Source of the DNA: SAR324 cluster bacterium
GTDB taxonomy: Bacteria; SAR324; JACQKK01
Direction of reading: 5' to 3'
DNA length: 5,224 nucleotides
Assembly (NCBI GenBank): GCA_027296185.1
Contig: JAPUJL010000513.1
Location: 1-5,224, forward strand
Positions within the stretch are counted from its first letter, which is position 1. The number at the start of each line of letters is the position of its first letter. The position numbers and the translations under genes are program-made. This document shows, piece by piece, positions 1-5,224 of the stretch. The notes beneath the pieces are model-generated. The model was not told the origin of the DNA. It searched no databases and saw only the letters and a program-made list of their open reading frames with translations.

Positions 1-135
1 ACGGGTTGGCCATCGGCCGGCGGAGGATTTCTTCGTTCCAGGGGTCGGAAATTCAGCGCCGTTACAGGCCGACCCACAAAGCGGTGGGCGGGCGCCCGGC
101 CGGTGGACAGGCGATGGACGGACAAATGCCACCTA

Positions 136-165
136 CGCTACTGACGGCACCGCTACTGACGGCAC
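136..165. repeat. Perfect 15-bp tandem duplication
   Basis: The unit CGCTACTGACGGCAC occurs twice, head to tail and without mismatch, at 136-150 and 151-165. The unit is a multiple of three, so it would keep any reading frame, but no supported gene covers it. It looks like a simple slippage-type duplication, and two copies are too few to suggest a functional array. Confidence 0.9.
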
Positions 166-241
166 TGTGTGGATCGCTTTACATCGAGAACGGCATCGCG
201 GCACGATTTTCCGCGCGGGGAACGCGAAATGCCGCGGTGGA

Positions 242-260
242 GCCCACCGGATCGGTGGGC
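242..260. repeat. Strong hairpin, possible 3' structure of the small minus-strand gene
   Basis: GCCCACCG at 242-249 is the exact reverse complement of CGGTGGGC at 253-260, with a 3-nt GAT loop: an 8-bp stem with seven G:C pairs. It lies about 60 nt beyond the stop of the small gene ending at 320, so it could terminate or protect that transcript. No T-run follows on either strand, so it is not a textbook intrinsic terminator. The hairpin is seen directly; the function is a guess. Confidence 0.4.
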
Positions 261-319
261 CGGTAGCGGGTGGCAGCGGGCCTGCCCGCGGGCGGGCTCC
301 GCCGCCAGGGAGCGGAAGG

Positions 320-523
320 CTAGCTGACGTAGGCCAGGAGGCCGCTCTTCAGCTCGGAATACGGTCCCGCGTAATCCGTCGAATTCCAGCGGTGGTACGT
401 GCAGAAATTCGGGTCCACCCGGCACGCCTCGACGAACATGTTTTGCAGCGAGTCGGTGTACTCGTTGCGGAAGGTCTTGATCGGCGACCCGGGAATGATG
501 TGAATCGGAACTTTGACAGCCAT
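320..523 (-). CDS. Small protein of unknown function, 67 aa
   Basis: I do not recognise this protein. It begins MAVKVPIHIIPGSPIKTF and ends YSELKSGLLAYVS. It is aromatic-rich (five Tyr, four Phe, one Trp), with two Cys (34 and 41, spaced C-x6-C) and two His (8 and 44). There is no signal peptide, no membrane segment and no low complexity, so a small soluble cytoplasmic protein is likely. Mixed amino-acid composition and mostly G/C third positions support real coding. The ATG at 523 is chosen because a GGGGAG sits about 11 nt upstream, a slightly long spacing. The same frame stays open to about 802, but that extension is rich in Pro, Arg, Gly and Cys and looks non-coding. The gene diverges from the hydantoinase-like gene at 805, so a shared promoter region is possible. 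It could also be the remnant of a larger protein. Confidence 0.6.
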   Translation of the reverse strand: MAVKVPIHIIPGSPIKTFRNEYTDSLQNMFVEACRVDPNFCTYHRWNSTDYAGPYSELKSGLLAYVS

Positions 524-638
524 CTTCGGGCGAACTCCCCACAAAAAGGAACCCACACTCCGCAGCCCGCGGCCGATCGAGCACCGACCCGGCCACCCGC
601 CGCAACTTCGCGGCCGGAGCGCGGAATAACAGTAATGT

Positions 639-655
639 CTGTGCATGTAGCACAG
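639..655. promoter_or_regulatory. Perfect inverted repeat, left half of a double dyad
   Basis: CTGTGC-ATGTA-GCACAG is a perfect 6-bp inverted repeat around a 5-nt spacer, in the divergent gap between the small gene (start 523) and the hydantoinase-like gene (start 805). It could be an operator for a dimeric regulator or a stem in a leader RNA. It shares TGTG/CACA half-sites with CRP/FNR-type sites, but the spacing and flanking bases do not fit their consensus, so I assign no regulator. A second dyad begins two bases further on. Confidence 0.35.
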
Positions 656-656
656 C

Positions 657-672
657 TTGTCCAGCGGGACAA
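657..672. promoter_or_regulatory. Perfect inverted repeat, right half of a double dyad
   Basis: TTGTCC-AGCG-GGACAA is a perfect 6-bp inverted repeat with a 4-nt spacer, one base to the right of the dyad at 639-655. The two differ in sequence, so they are not two copies of one operator. A third, shorter stem (CCCGG-AACG-CCGGG, 708-721) follows. If the hydantoinase-like gene is transcribed from upstream of 639, its leader would hold three successive hairpins. Read from the other strand, they would lie in the leader of the small gene. Confidence 0.35.
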
Positions 673-804
673 TGCCCAATGGGGGAGCCGGGAACCGCTC
701 CGGCCACCCCGGAACGCCGGGTTTCGCACCGGTCTTTCGGGAACTCGTTCTCAGCACCTTGTTCCGTGGTGGAGGTGGGCAGCCTGCGTGGAAGCGATCC
801 AACC

Positions 805-2811
805 ATGACCACTGAACCCGCGGCCCTGGGCATCGGGCTGGACACCGGCGGCACGTTCACCGATATCGTCCTGTTCGACCTGGGCTCCCAGCGCATCGTC
901 CGCAAGTTCAAAACCCCTACGACCCACGGAAACTACGCCGTGTGCATTGCGGAGGCCTTCCGCCAAATCGGTCTCACCGCCCCGGAGGCGGGGAGGCTGC
1001 GGCGGGTGGTGCTCTCGACGACCCTGGCCACCAACGCCGTGGCGGAGGAGAAGGTGCACCCGACCGGTCTGGTGATCGAGCCGGGCGACATCCGGGTTCC
1101 GCCGGATTTTCATCCGCACCTGGCGTTGCTGCGGAGCCAGATCTCCTTCGATTGCCAAGAGGTGGTTCCCGTGTCGCCGGAGGAGGTGTTGCGCATGACA
1201 GCGCCCTTGGCCGGCCGGGTGGAAAGCTTCGCCGTCTCCGGCTATGCCGCCACGCGGGACCCGGTGCACGAGGAGCGGATCGCGCAGATTCTCGAGGGCG
1301 AGTACGGCAAGCCGGTGGTGCTGGGCAGCCACCTCACCCACCGCCTGAACTTTCTCGAGCGCGCCCGGGCCGCCGCGCTGAACGCCGGGTTGCTCCCGGT
1401 GATTCTCGAGTGGTTGCGGGCGATCCAGTCCATCCTCGGCGATCACGAAATCCAGTGCCCGCTCTATCTGGTGAAGAGCGACGGCTCGCTCATGGAGGCC
1501 CGGGAGGCACTCCAGATGCCGGTGCACACCCTGTTTTCCGGCCCCGCCGCCTCCCTGCACGGCGGCAGCCACCTCACCGGATCGGAGGAGGCCATCGTAA
1601 TCGACGTGGGGGGAACCACCACCGACGTGGGGCGCGTGCGCAACGGCCGGGGCACCCTGCGGGAAGGCGGGGTACGCATCGAGGGCCGCTCCCTCGCGGT
1701 GGACGGGCTCGACCTGGCCACCTTCGGCCTCGGGGGCGACAGCCGCCTGCGCCGGGTGGGCAGCGGGGGCTTCCGCTTCGAGAACCGCCGAGTGCTCCCC
1801 TTCTGCCGCGCCGGGGCGCACTACCCGCAATTTTCCCCCGCCGCGCTGGAGCGGGAGCTGACCGACCGCTGGCACTTCGGCGATTTGGAATTGCTGGAGC
1901 TGTTGGCCCTCGACCCCCATCGCGATCTGGCGGACGGCCCGAAAGGGCGCGACCCGTTCCAGGAAGCCCTGGCGCGGGAATTGAGCGGCGGACCGCTGCG
2001 GGAGCGGGATTTGGCGGAACGCATCGGCGCGGCGGTCCCGGCGCCCGGCGGGTTCCCGGTAGCGGCCGGCGAGGCGGTGCGGCGCCGGGTGGCGGTACGG
2101 ATCGGGTTCACGCCCACGGATCTGTTCTGCGCGGAGGGGCGGATTCCCGGGTTCTCCCAGGAGCACGCCCAGGCCATGCTGGAGCTGTACGCGCGCATGC
2201 TGGACCTGGCGCCGGAGCGCTTTGCGGAACTGTTGTGGGAAGCCATCCGCCGCCAGACCGCCAGCATCCTGATCGGATTTCTGGCCGGGTTCGATCCCGC
2301 CGCCATGCCCGAGGGCCGGGTGCTCGACCGCTTGTCCGAGTTGGCCCTGGAGGACGGCGCCAGCGGCCGGCCCCGGCTGGAGTTCTCGCCCGGGTGCGGG
2401 TTGGTGCTGGTCGGCGCCGCCGCGCCCGTGATGTTCGCCCACGCGCCCCGCGGCCTGAAGGAGTGGATCGCCGTGCCCGAGCACGGGGACGTGGCCAACG
2501 CGGTGGGGGCCATCGCCTCCCGCTTCATGCTGCGCGAATCGGCCACCCTCGAGCCGCTGCGCTATGGGGGCGTCGAGTTGTTCGACCACCACGGCAAGCG
2601 ACCCTATCCTTCCCTCGAAGAAGGAATGCAAGCCGCGAAGGCGCAAATGGAGGTGCGCCTCCGCGAACGGGCCGCGGAGCTGGGGCTGGAGCAGCCCGCC
2701 ATCGAGTTTGTCGAGGAAGTGATCGAGGATTACGCCGATTTTTCCCGCCGCACCCGCAAGGAGCTGGTGCTGGCGCGGGTGGAGGCGGTGCTTACGGGCC
2801 TACCGGGGTGA
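805..2811 (+). CDS. Hydantoinase/oxoprolinase family protein (HyuA-like)
   Basis: This 668-aa protein has the N-terminal and catalytic hydantoinase A domains of the ASKHA-fold family that includes ATP-dependent N-methylhydantoinase, 5-oxoprolinase and the acetone carboxylase beta subunit. Visible motifs: phosphate-binding DTGGTFTD (13-20), STTLATNA (71-78), ER...LNA (185-194), KSDGSL (224-229), SGPAAS (245-250), the second phosphate loop IDVGGTTTDVG (266-276), GLGGDS (308-313) and a C-terminal GCGLVLVGAAAP (530-541). Known family reactions use ATP to activate a lactam or a carbonyl; the substrate here cannot be read from sequence. No HyuB gene lies in the window, so it may act alone or with a partner elsewhere. 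The ATG at 805 lies 10 nt after a weak GGAAG and gives an N-terminus close to the first motif. A better GGAGG at 771-775 would fit an in-frame CTG at 784, adding seven residues. No signal peptide is seen, so the protein is cytoplasmic. Family call sure, function not. Confidence 0.9.
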   Translation: MTTEPAALGIGLDTGGTFTDIVLFDLGSQRIVRKFKTPTTHGNYAVCIAEAFRQIGLTAPEAGRLRRVVLSTTLATNAVAEEKVHPTGLVIEPGDIRVPPDFHPHLALLRSQISFDCQEVVPVSPEEVLRMTAPLAGRVESFAVSGYAATRDPVHEERIAQILEGEYGKPVVLGSHLTHRLNFLERARAAALNAGLLPVILEWLRAIQSILGDHEIQCPLYLVKSDGSLMEAREALQMPVHTLFSGPAASLHGGSHLTGSEEAIVIDVGGTTTDVGRVRNGRGTLREGGVRIEGRSLAVDGLDLATFGLGGDSRLRRVGSGGFRFENRRVLPFCRAGAHYPQFSPAALERELTDRWHFGDLELLELLALDPHRDLADGPKGRDPFQEALARELSGGPLRERDLAERIGAAVPAPGGFPVAAGEAVRRRVAVRIGFTPTDLFCAEGRIPGFSQEHAQAMLELYARMLDLAPERFAELLWEAIRRQTASILIGFLAGFDPAAMPEGRVLDRLSELALEDGASGRPRLEFSPGCGLVLVGAAAPVMFAHAPRGLKEWIAVPEHGDVANAVGAIASRFMLRESATLEPLRYGGVELFDHHGKRPYPSLEEGMQAAKAQMEVRLRERAAELGLEQPAIEFVEEVIEDYADFSRRTRKELVLARVEAVLTGLPG

Positions 2812-2833
2812 GGCGGACGCCGCGCTCGGAATT

Positions 2834-2848
2834 CCGGTAACGAACCGG
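2834..2848. terminator. Weak dyad between convergent genes
   Basis: CCGGT-AACGA-ACCGG is a perfect 5-bp inverted repeat lying in the 38 bp between the stop of the hydantoinase-like gene and the stop of the deformylase gene. Its position suggests a bidirectional transcription stop, but the stem is short and no T-run follows on either strand. The role is therefore only suggested by location. Confidence 0.25.
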
Positions 2849-2849
2849 C

Positions 2850-3482
2850 TCAAGACTCCCCGCCATCGGGCACCACCTCGCCGATGGGGGCGTCCCGCGC
2901 GCCGGGGGCGGGCCAGTCCTCCGGCCAATCCTCCCGGTTTTCCAGTTCCTCCAGGGTCACCAGATGGCGCGGGTCGCTGAGGCGGTAGGGAAACAGCCAG
3001 CCGTCCAGGTGGTCGTACTCGTGCTGGAAGACGCGGGCGTCCCACCCGGCGAACTCCCGGGAGACGCGCTCCCCGTGCTGGTTGTACCCCTGCACGGCGA
3101 TAGCCGCGGGCCGCCGCACCCAGCCCCGCAGGCCCGGCACCGACAGGCACCCCTCCCAGGCCCAGTTGAGCTCATCGGAGAACGACCGGATCTCCGGGTT
3201 GATCCACGGCTGCAGTTGCAGCCGCGGCTCATCCTCGCCCGGCGGATGCACCGTGACGGTGGTGAGGAAGAAGCGCTCCCACCAGCCCACCTGGGGCGCG
3301 GCGATGCCGATGCCCAGGTAATGCCGCATGGCCTCGGCGAGGGTCTCCAGCCGCTCAAAAAAAGCCTCCGTGCCGATATCCGCCACCGGCACCGGCTCGC
3401 AGGGCCGCGCCAGCCGCGGGTCGCCCAGGGTCACCAAGGCGGGTAGATCGGTCCGGATTTCGGTGTCGTCGGATTCTGGCAT
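2850..3482 (-). CDS. def: Peptide deformylase
   Basis: The 210-aa product removes the formyl group from the N-terminal formylmethionine of nascent proteins at the ribosome, using a bound metal, usually Fe2+. All three family motifs are intact: GIGIAAPQVG (57-66, with Gln64), EGCLSVPG (110-117, metal ligand Cys112) and QHEYDHLDG (153-161, ligands His154 and His158, catalytic Glu155). The length is somewhat above the usual 160-190 aa because of an acidic tail after about 170 containing EDWPEDWP. The start is uncertain. ATG at 3482 leaves 15 residues before the conserved LGDPRL region; in-frame ATGs at 3518 and 3584 also exist, and none has a clear Shine-Dalgarno sequence. The gene follows tyrS on the same strand after 138 bp. 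It is not beside fmt within the window, so it may be a second deformylase copy. Identity is secure. Confidence 0.93.
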   Translation of the reverse strand: MPESDDTEIRTDLPALVTLGDPRLARPCEPVPVADIGTEAFFERLETLAEAMRHYLGIGIAAPQVGWWERFFLTTVTVHPPGEDEPRLQLQPWINPEIRSFSDELNWAWEGCLSVPGLRGWVRRPAAIAVQGYNQHGERVSREFAGWDARVFQHEYDHLDGWLFPYRLSDPRHLVTLEELENREDWPEDWPAPGARDAPIGEVVPDGGES

Positions 3483-3620
3483 GTCTATTTGAATTGAGTG
3501 AGCCGCGCCGGAGGCCATATGAGAGACGATCGGAAAGGGAGTTTCGGCGGCACCGCAGCATCGCCCCGCAGCGGGCCGCTCCATCCGGCAGAAGGCAAGC
3601 GGCGGTGAAACCCGTTGCCG

Positions 3621-4856
3621 CTAATTTCCTCCCTCCACCACGACCCGGTGATAACGCTTCTTTCCCAGGCGCAGGAGGATGGCCCCATCCACGGCGTGGT
3701 CCGGGGTGAGCTGGAGCAGGGGGTCCTCGACCCGCTCGCCGTTGACGCTGACCCCGCCCTGCCGGATGAGGCGCCGCCCCTCGCCCTTGGATTGGGTGAG
3801 CCCGAACTCGTTGAGCGCGTCCGGCAGGGGCAACCCGCTCTGGAGCCGCTCCAGGGACAGGGTGCTGGTGGGCACCTGCTCCAGGTCTCCGCCGCCGCCG
3901 AAGAGCGCCCGCGCCCCCGCCTCGGCGCGCTTGGCTTCCTCCTCGCCGTGGATCAGGCGGGTGGCCTCGTAGGCGAGCACGGCCTTGGACTTTCTCAGCT
4001 CCGCCCCTTCGGCGGCGGAAAGCTCGGTCACCTGCTCCATGGGCAGCAGGGTGAACAGCCCGAGGCACATCGCCACGTCGGCATCGTCGATGTTGACCCA
4101 GTACTGATAGTAGTCGTAGGGCGAGGTCCTGGCGGGGTCGAGCCACACGGCGCCCCGCTCCGTCTTGCCCATCTTGGCCCCCGAGGCGGTGGTGAGCAGG
4201 GGAAAGGTCCAGCCGAACACCTGCGACCGCTCCACCCGCCGCACCAGGTCCACGCCGGAAACCACGTTGGCCCACTGGTCGTCTCCGCCCATTTGCACCA
4301 GGCAGCCGTGGCGGCGGTGGAGTTCCAGGAAGTCGTAGCTCTGCAGCAGCGGATAGTTGAACTCGAGAAAGGAGAGGCCGGTTTCCATGCGGGTGCGGAA
4401 CGTCTCGAAGGTCAGCATGCGGCTGACCGAGAAGTGAACGCCGATCTCCCGCAGGAAGTCGATGTAGCGCCACTCGCGCAGCCACTCGGCGTTGTTGGCC
4501 ATGATGGCCGCCTGGGGCCCCTCGAACTCCAGCAGGCGCCGCAGCTGGACCTCCAATCCGGCGATGTTGCGCCCCAGCGCCTCCTCGTCGAGCATCTGGC
4601 GCATCTCGTTCTTGCCGGTGGGATCGCCGATCAACGCGGTGCCCCCGCCCACGAGGGCGATGGGACGCTGACCGGAACGCTGGAAATGCACCAGGGCCAT
4701 CAACGGAATCAGGTGGCCCACGTGAAAGGAATCCGCCGTCGGGTCGAACCCGATATAACCCGTCACCGGGCCGCCGGCGGAGCGCTCCCGCAGCGCCGCC
4801 TCGTCGGTGCACTGCTGGTGCAGCCCGCGCTCGCGCAAAACATCCCACACGCTCAA
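3621..4856 (-). CDS. tyrS: Tyrosyl-tRNA synthetase
   Basis: This 411-aa class I synthetase activates tyrosine with ATP and charges tRNA-Tyr in the cytoplasm. The Rossmann catalytic core carries GYIGFDPTADS (33-43), the HIGH-type signature HVGH (45-48), the tyrosine-pocket segment NYPLLQSYDF (167-176, with Tyr168, Gln172 and Asp175), GGDDQW (190-195) and the KMSKS-type loop KMGKT (228-232). A C-terminal S4 RNA-binding domain covers about 345-411 (SKGEGRRLIRQGGVSVNG at 356-373). The length is normal for the family. The start codon is TTG at 4856: it has AGGAG 7 nt upstream, gives the expected N-terminus, and no in-frame ATG lies nearby. Wording such as SPYDYYQYWVNIDDADV resembles, from memory, the TyrRS type common in Clostridia more than the E. 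coli form. No T-box leader or terminator is evident. The gene lies upstream of def on the same strand. Confidence 0.97.
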   Translation of the reverse strand: MSVWDVLRERGLHQQCTDEAALRERSAGGPVTGYIGFDPTADSFHVGHLIPLMALVHFQRSGQRPIALVGGGTALIGDPTGKNEMRQMLDEEALGRNIAGLEVQLRRLLEFEGPQAAIMANNAEWLREWRYIDFLREIGVHFSVSRMLTFETFRTRMETGLSFLEFNYPLLQSYDFLELHRRHGCLVQMGGDDQWANVVSGVDLVRRVERSQVFGWTFPLLTTASGAKMGKTERGAVWLDPARTSPYDYYQYWVNIDDADVAMCLGLFTLLPMEQVTELSAAEGAELRKSKAVLAYEATRLIHGEEEAKRAEAGARALFGGGGDLEQVPTSTLSLERLQSGLPLPDALNEFGLTQSKGEGRRLIRQGGVSVNGERVEDPLLQLTPDHAVDGAILLRLGKKRYHRVVVEGGN

Positions 4857-4863
4857 GCCGACT

Positions 4864-4868
4864 CTCCT
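4864..4868 (-). promoter_or_regulatory. Ribosome binding site of tyrS, fixes a TTG start
   Basis: On the minus strand the sequence reads GAGGAGAG, then TCGGC, then TTG. AGGAG ends 7 nt before the TTG at 4856. This is the clearest Shine-Dalgarno sequence in the window and is the reason for accepting the rare start codon. Confidence 0.8.
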
Positions 4869-5165
4869 CTACTCTTTCCTACGGTCACCGGTTAGGATCG
4901 AAGCCACGGGCGCGCCGCAGGGTGCTGCCCCGGCTGCCCCGCCCATGCCCGCGCCGCGCCGCGCCGCGGTTCCAGAATCCCATCCCGCCGGGGAAATGGC
5001 AATTGGCCCGCGGTCACGGGCGCGGCCGCCGCGGCCACCCGGCGACTGCGCTCCAGGCGATTGCACAGTCGACTGGGGCATGGCCGGCCGTGGCTTGACC
5101 GGCCGTCGCTTGGCCGGCTGTGGCTTGACCGGCCGCGGCCTTCCGGAGCCGGCACGAACCGCGAG
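4869..5165. other. Intergenic region right of tyrS
   Basis: This roughly 300-bp stretch should hold the tyrS promoter (minus strand) and, if the gene at 5166 is real, its promoter too. Apart from the tyrS leader (about 4869-4905) it is extremely GC-rich, with a CCGCG-rich low-complexity patch around 4948-4970 and a degenerate 15-bp tandem repeat at 5086-5145. I could not place a confident promoter. A plus-strand frame is open through it and ends in a TGA at 5167-5169, overlapping the ATG at 5166. It starts antisense inside tyrS and lacks a usable ribosome binding site, so I do not call it a gene. Confidence 0.5.
5086..5145. repeat. Degenerate 4 x 15-bp tandem repeat
   Basis: Four head-to-tail units resemble GGCCGTGGCTTGACC: 5086-5100 (that sequence), 5101-5115 (two changes), 5116-5130 (one change) and 5131-5145 (more diverged). 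The period is five codons. In one plus-strand frame the units read GRGLT, GRRLA, GCGLT, GRGLP, which recalls pentapeptide repeats with a central Leu but without the usual small residue and Asp/Asn before it. The repeat lies 20 bp before the ATG at 5166. It may be simple slippage in GC-rich DNA. Confidence 0.75.
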
Positions 5166-5224
5166 ATGAACCCACCGCCCGCCAACCTCCTCGACTTCGC
5201 CGCTCGAGCCCTGGGCGTGCGGCC
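5166..5224 (+). CDS. Start of an unidentified gene, cut by the window edge
   Basis: An ATG at 5166 opens a frame that runs off the right edge after 19 codons: MNPPPANLLDFAARALGVR. About 15 of the 18 codons after the start end in G or C, and the residues from Asn7 onward look like the first helix of a soluble protein, so coding is plausible. There is no good Shine-Dalgarno sequence: GGAG at 5145-5148 is 17 nt away, too far, and only GCGAG abuts the start. It would be transcribed divergently from tyrS. The fragment is too short to name a family, and the true start could lie further right. Confidence 0.4.
   Translation, partial: MNPPPANLLDFAARALGVR

Larger units (their letters stand above)
1..319. 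other. Left-end region without a convincing gene
   Basis: No supported gene is visible on either strand. One plus-strand frame is open from the left edge to a TAG at about 264-266, but it has no family motif I recognise. Roughly 30% of its codons end in A or T, noticeably more than in the real genes of the window, so I treat it as chance. A second plus-strand frame runs through the stretch and continues antisense across the small gene at 320-523, which also argues against coding. The stretch holds a 15-bp tandem duplication, one strong hairpin and a very GC-rich segment at 276-293 that can form further short stems. It may be the 3' flank of the small minus-strand gene that ends at 320. Confidence 0.55.
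524..804. other. Divergent intergenic region
   Basis: This 281-bp gap separates the small minus-strand gene from the plus-strand hydantoinase-like gene and must contain the promoters of both unless transcription reads in from outside. I could not place a confident -35/-10 pair on either strand. The most AT-rich patch, about 625-680, coincides with the two dyads, so promoters and control sites may overlap there. Reading frames that cross the gap have compositions typical of non-coding GC-rich DNA. Confidence 0.5.

Noticed and set aside
6..266. Plus-strand frame open from the left edge, about 87 codons
   Set aside because: No recognisable motif, weaker third-position bias than the real genes, and it contains the tandem duplication and the strong hairpin. 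The tail end of an upstream gene cannot be fully excluded.
639..655. CRP/FNR-type binding site
   Set aside because: The half-sites look similar, but the spacer and inner bases do not match either consensus.
524..802. N-terminal extension of the small minus-strand protein to 160 aa
   Set aside because: The added residues are Pro/Arg/Gly/Cys-rich with no domain, the extension would fill the whole divergent gap, and the ATG at 523 has a plausible ribosome site.
679..804. Earlier in-frame ATG at 679 for the hydantoinase-like gene
   Set aside because: It adds 42 residues of non-coding character before a family motif that normally sits close to the N-terminus.
751..2646. Long antisense frame opposite the hydantoinase-like gene, and a parallel plus-strand frame at 942-2840
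   Set aside because: Both are composition shadows of a GC-rich gene, full of Gly, Arg, Pro and His with no family motifs.
3355..4895. Long frames overlapping tyrS on both strands
   Set aside because: They overlap an unambiguous synthetase gene and show only shadow composition.
5086..5145. CRISPR array
   Set aside because: Units are 15 bp, degenerate and directly adjacent with no spacers.
4807..5169. Pentapeptide-repeat protein gene
   Set aside because: Only four imperfect units, no proper A(D/N)LXX pattern, start antisense inside tyrS, and no ribosome site at any internal ATG.

Overview
This is a GC-rich bacterial window (well above 60% GC by eye, with G/C strongly preferred at third codon positions in the real genes). 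It holds three clearly recognisable protein genes, one small unrecognised gene and the first codons of a further one. The gene set (tyrosyl-tRNA synthetase, peptide deformylase, hydantoinase/oxoprolinase-type protein) does not fix the organism. A high-GC proteobacterium is my best guess. The TyrRS resembles, from memory, the short type common in Clostridia more than the E. coli protein, so lineage stays open. I see no phage, transposon, CRISPR, tRNA or rRNA sequence.

Layout, left to right. Positions 1-319 hold no convincing gene, but contain a perfect 15-bp tandem duplication (136-165) and an 8-bp perfect hairpin (242-260). A 67-residue orphan protein (minus strand, 523 to 320) follows. It diverges from a 668-residue hydantoinase/oxoprolinase-family protein (plus strand, 805-2811). 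The 281-bp divergent gap carries two perfect inverted repeats placed back to back (639-655 and 657-672), the best candidate for a shared control element. The hydantoinase gene converges, across 38 bp, on a peptide deformylase gene (minus strand, 3482 to 2850). Upstream of that on the same strand lies tyrS (4856 to 3621), which begins with TTG behind a strong ribosome binding site. The roughly 300-bp gap to the right of tyrS holds a degenerate 4 x 15-bp tandem repeat, and a plus-strand reading frame starts at 5166 and runs off the window.

How the genes fit together: tyrS and def are both translation housekeeping genes (tRNA charging; removal of the N-terminal formyl group) and may share a transcript, though the 138-bp spacer also allows separate ones. 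The hydantoinase-like gene has no HyuB partner here, so its substrate cannot be inferred. The least explained part of the window is the orphan small gene plus the double palindrome between it and the hydantoinase gene. I do not see evidence strong enough to call a new system.
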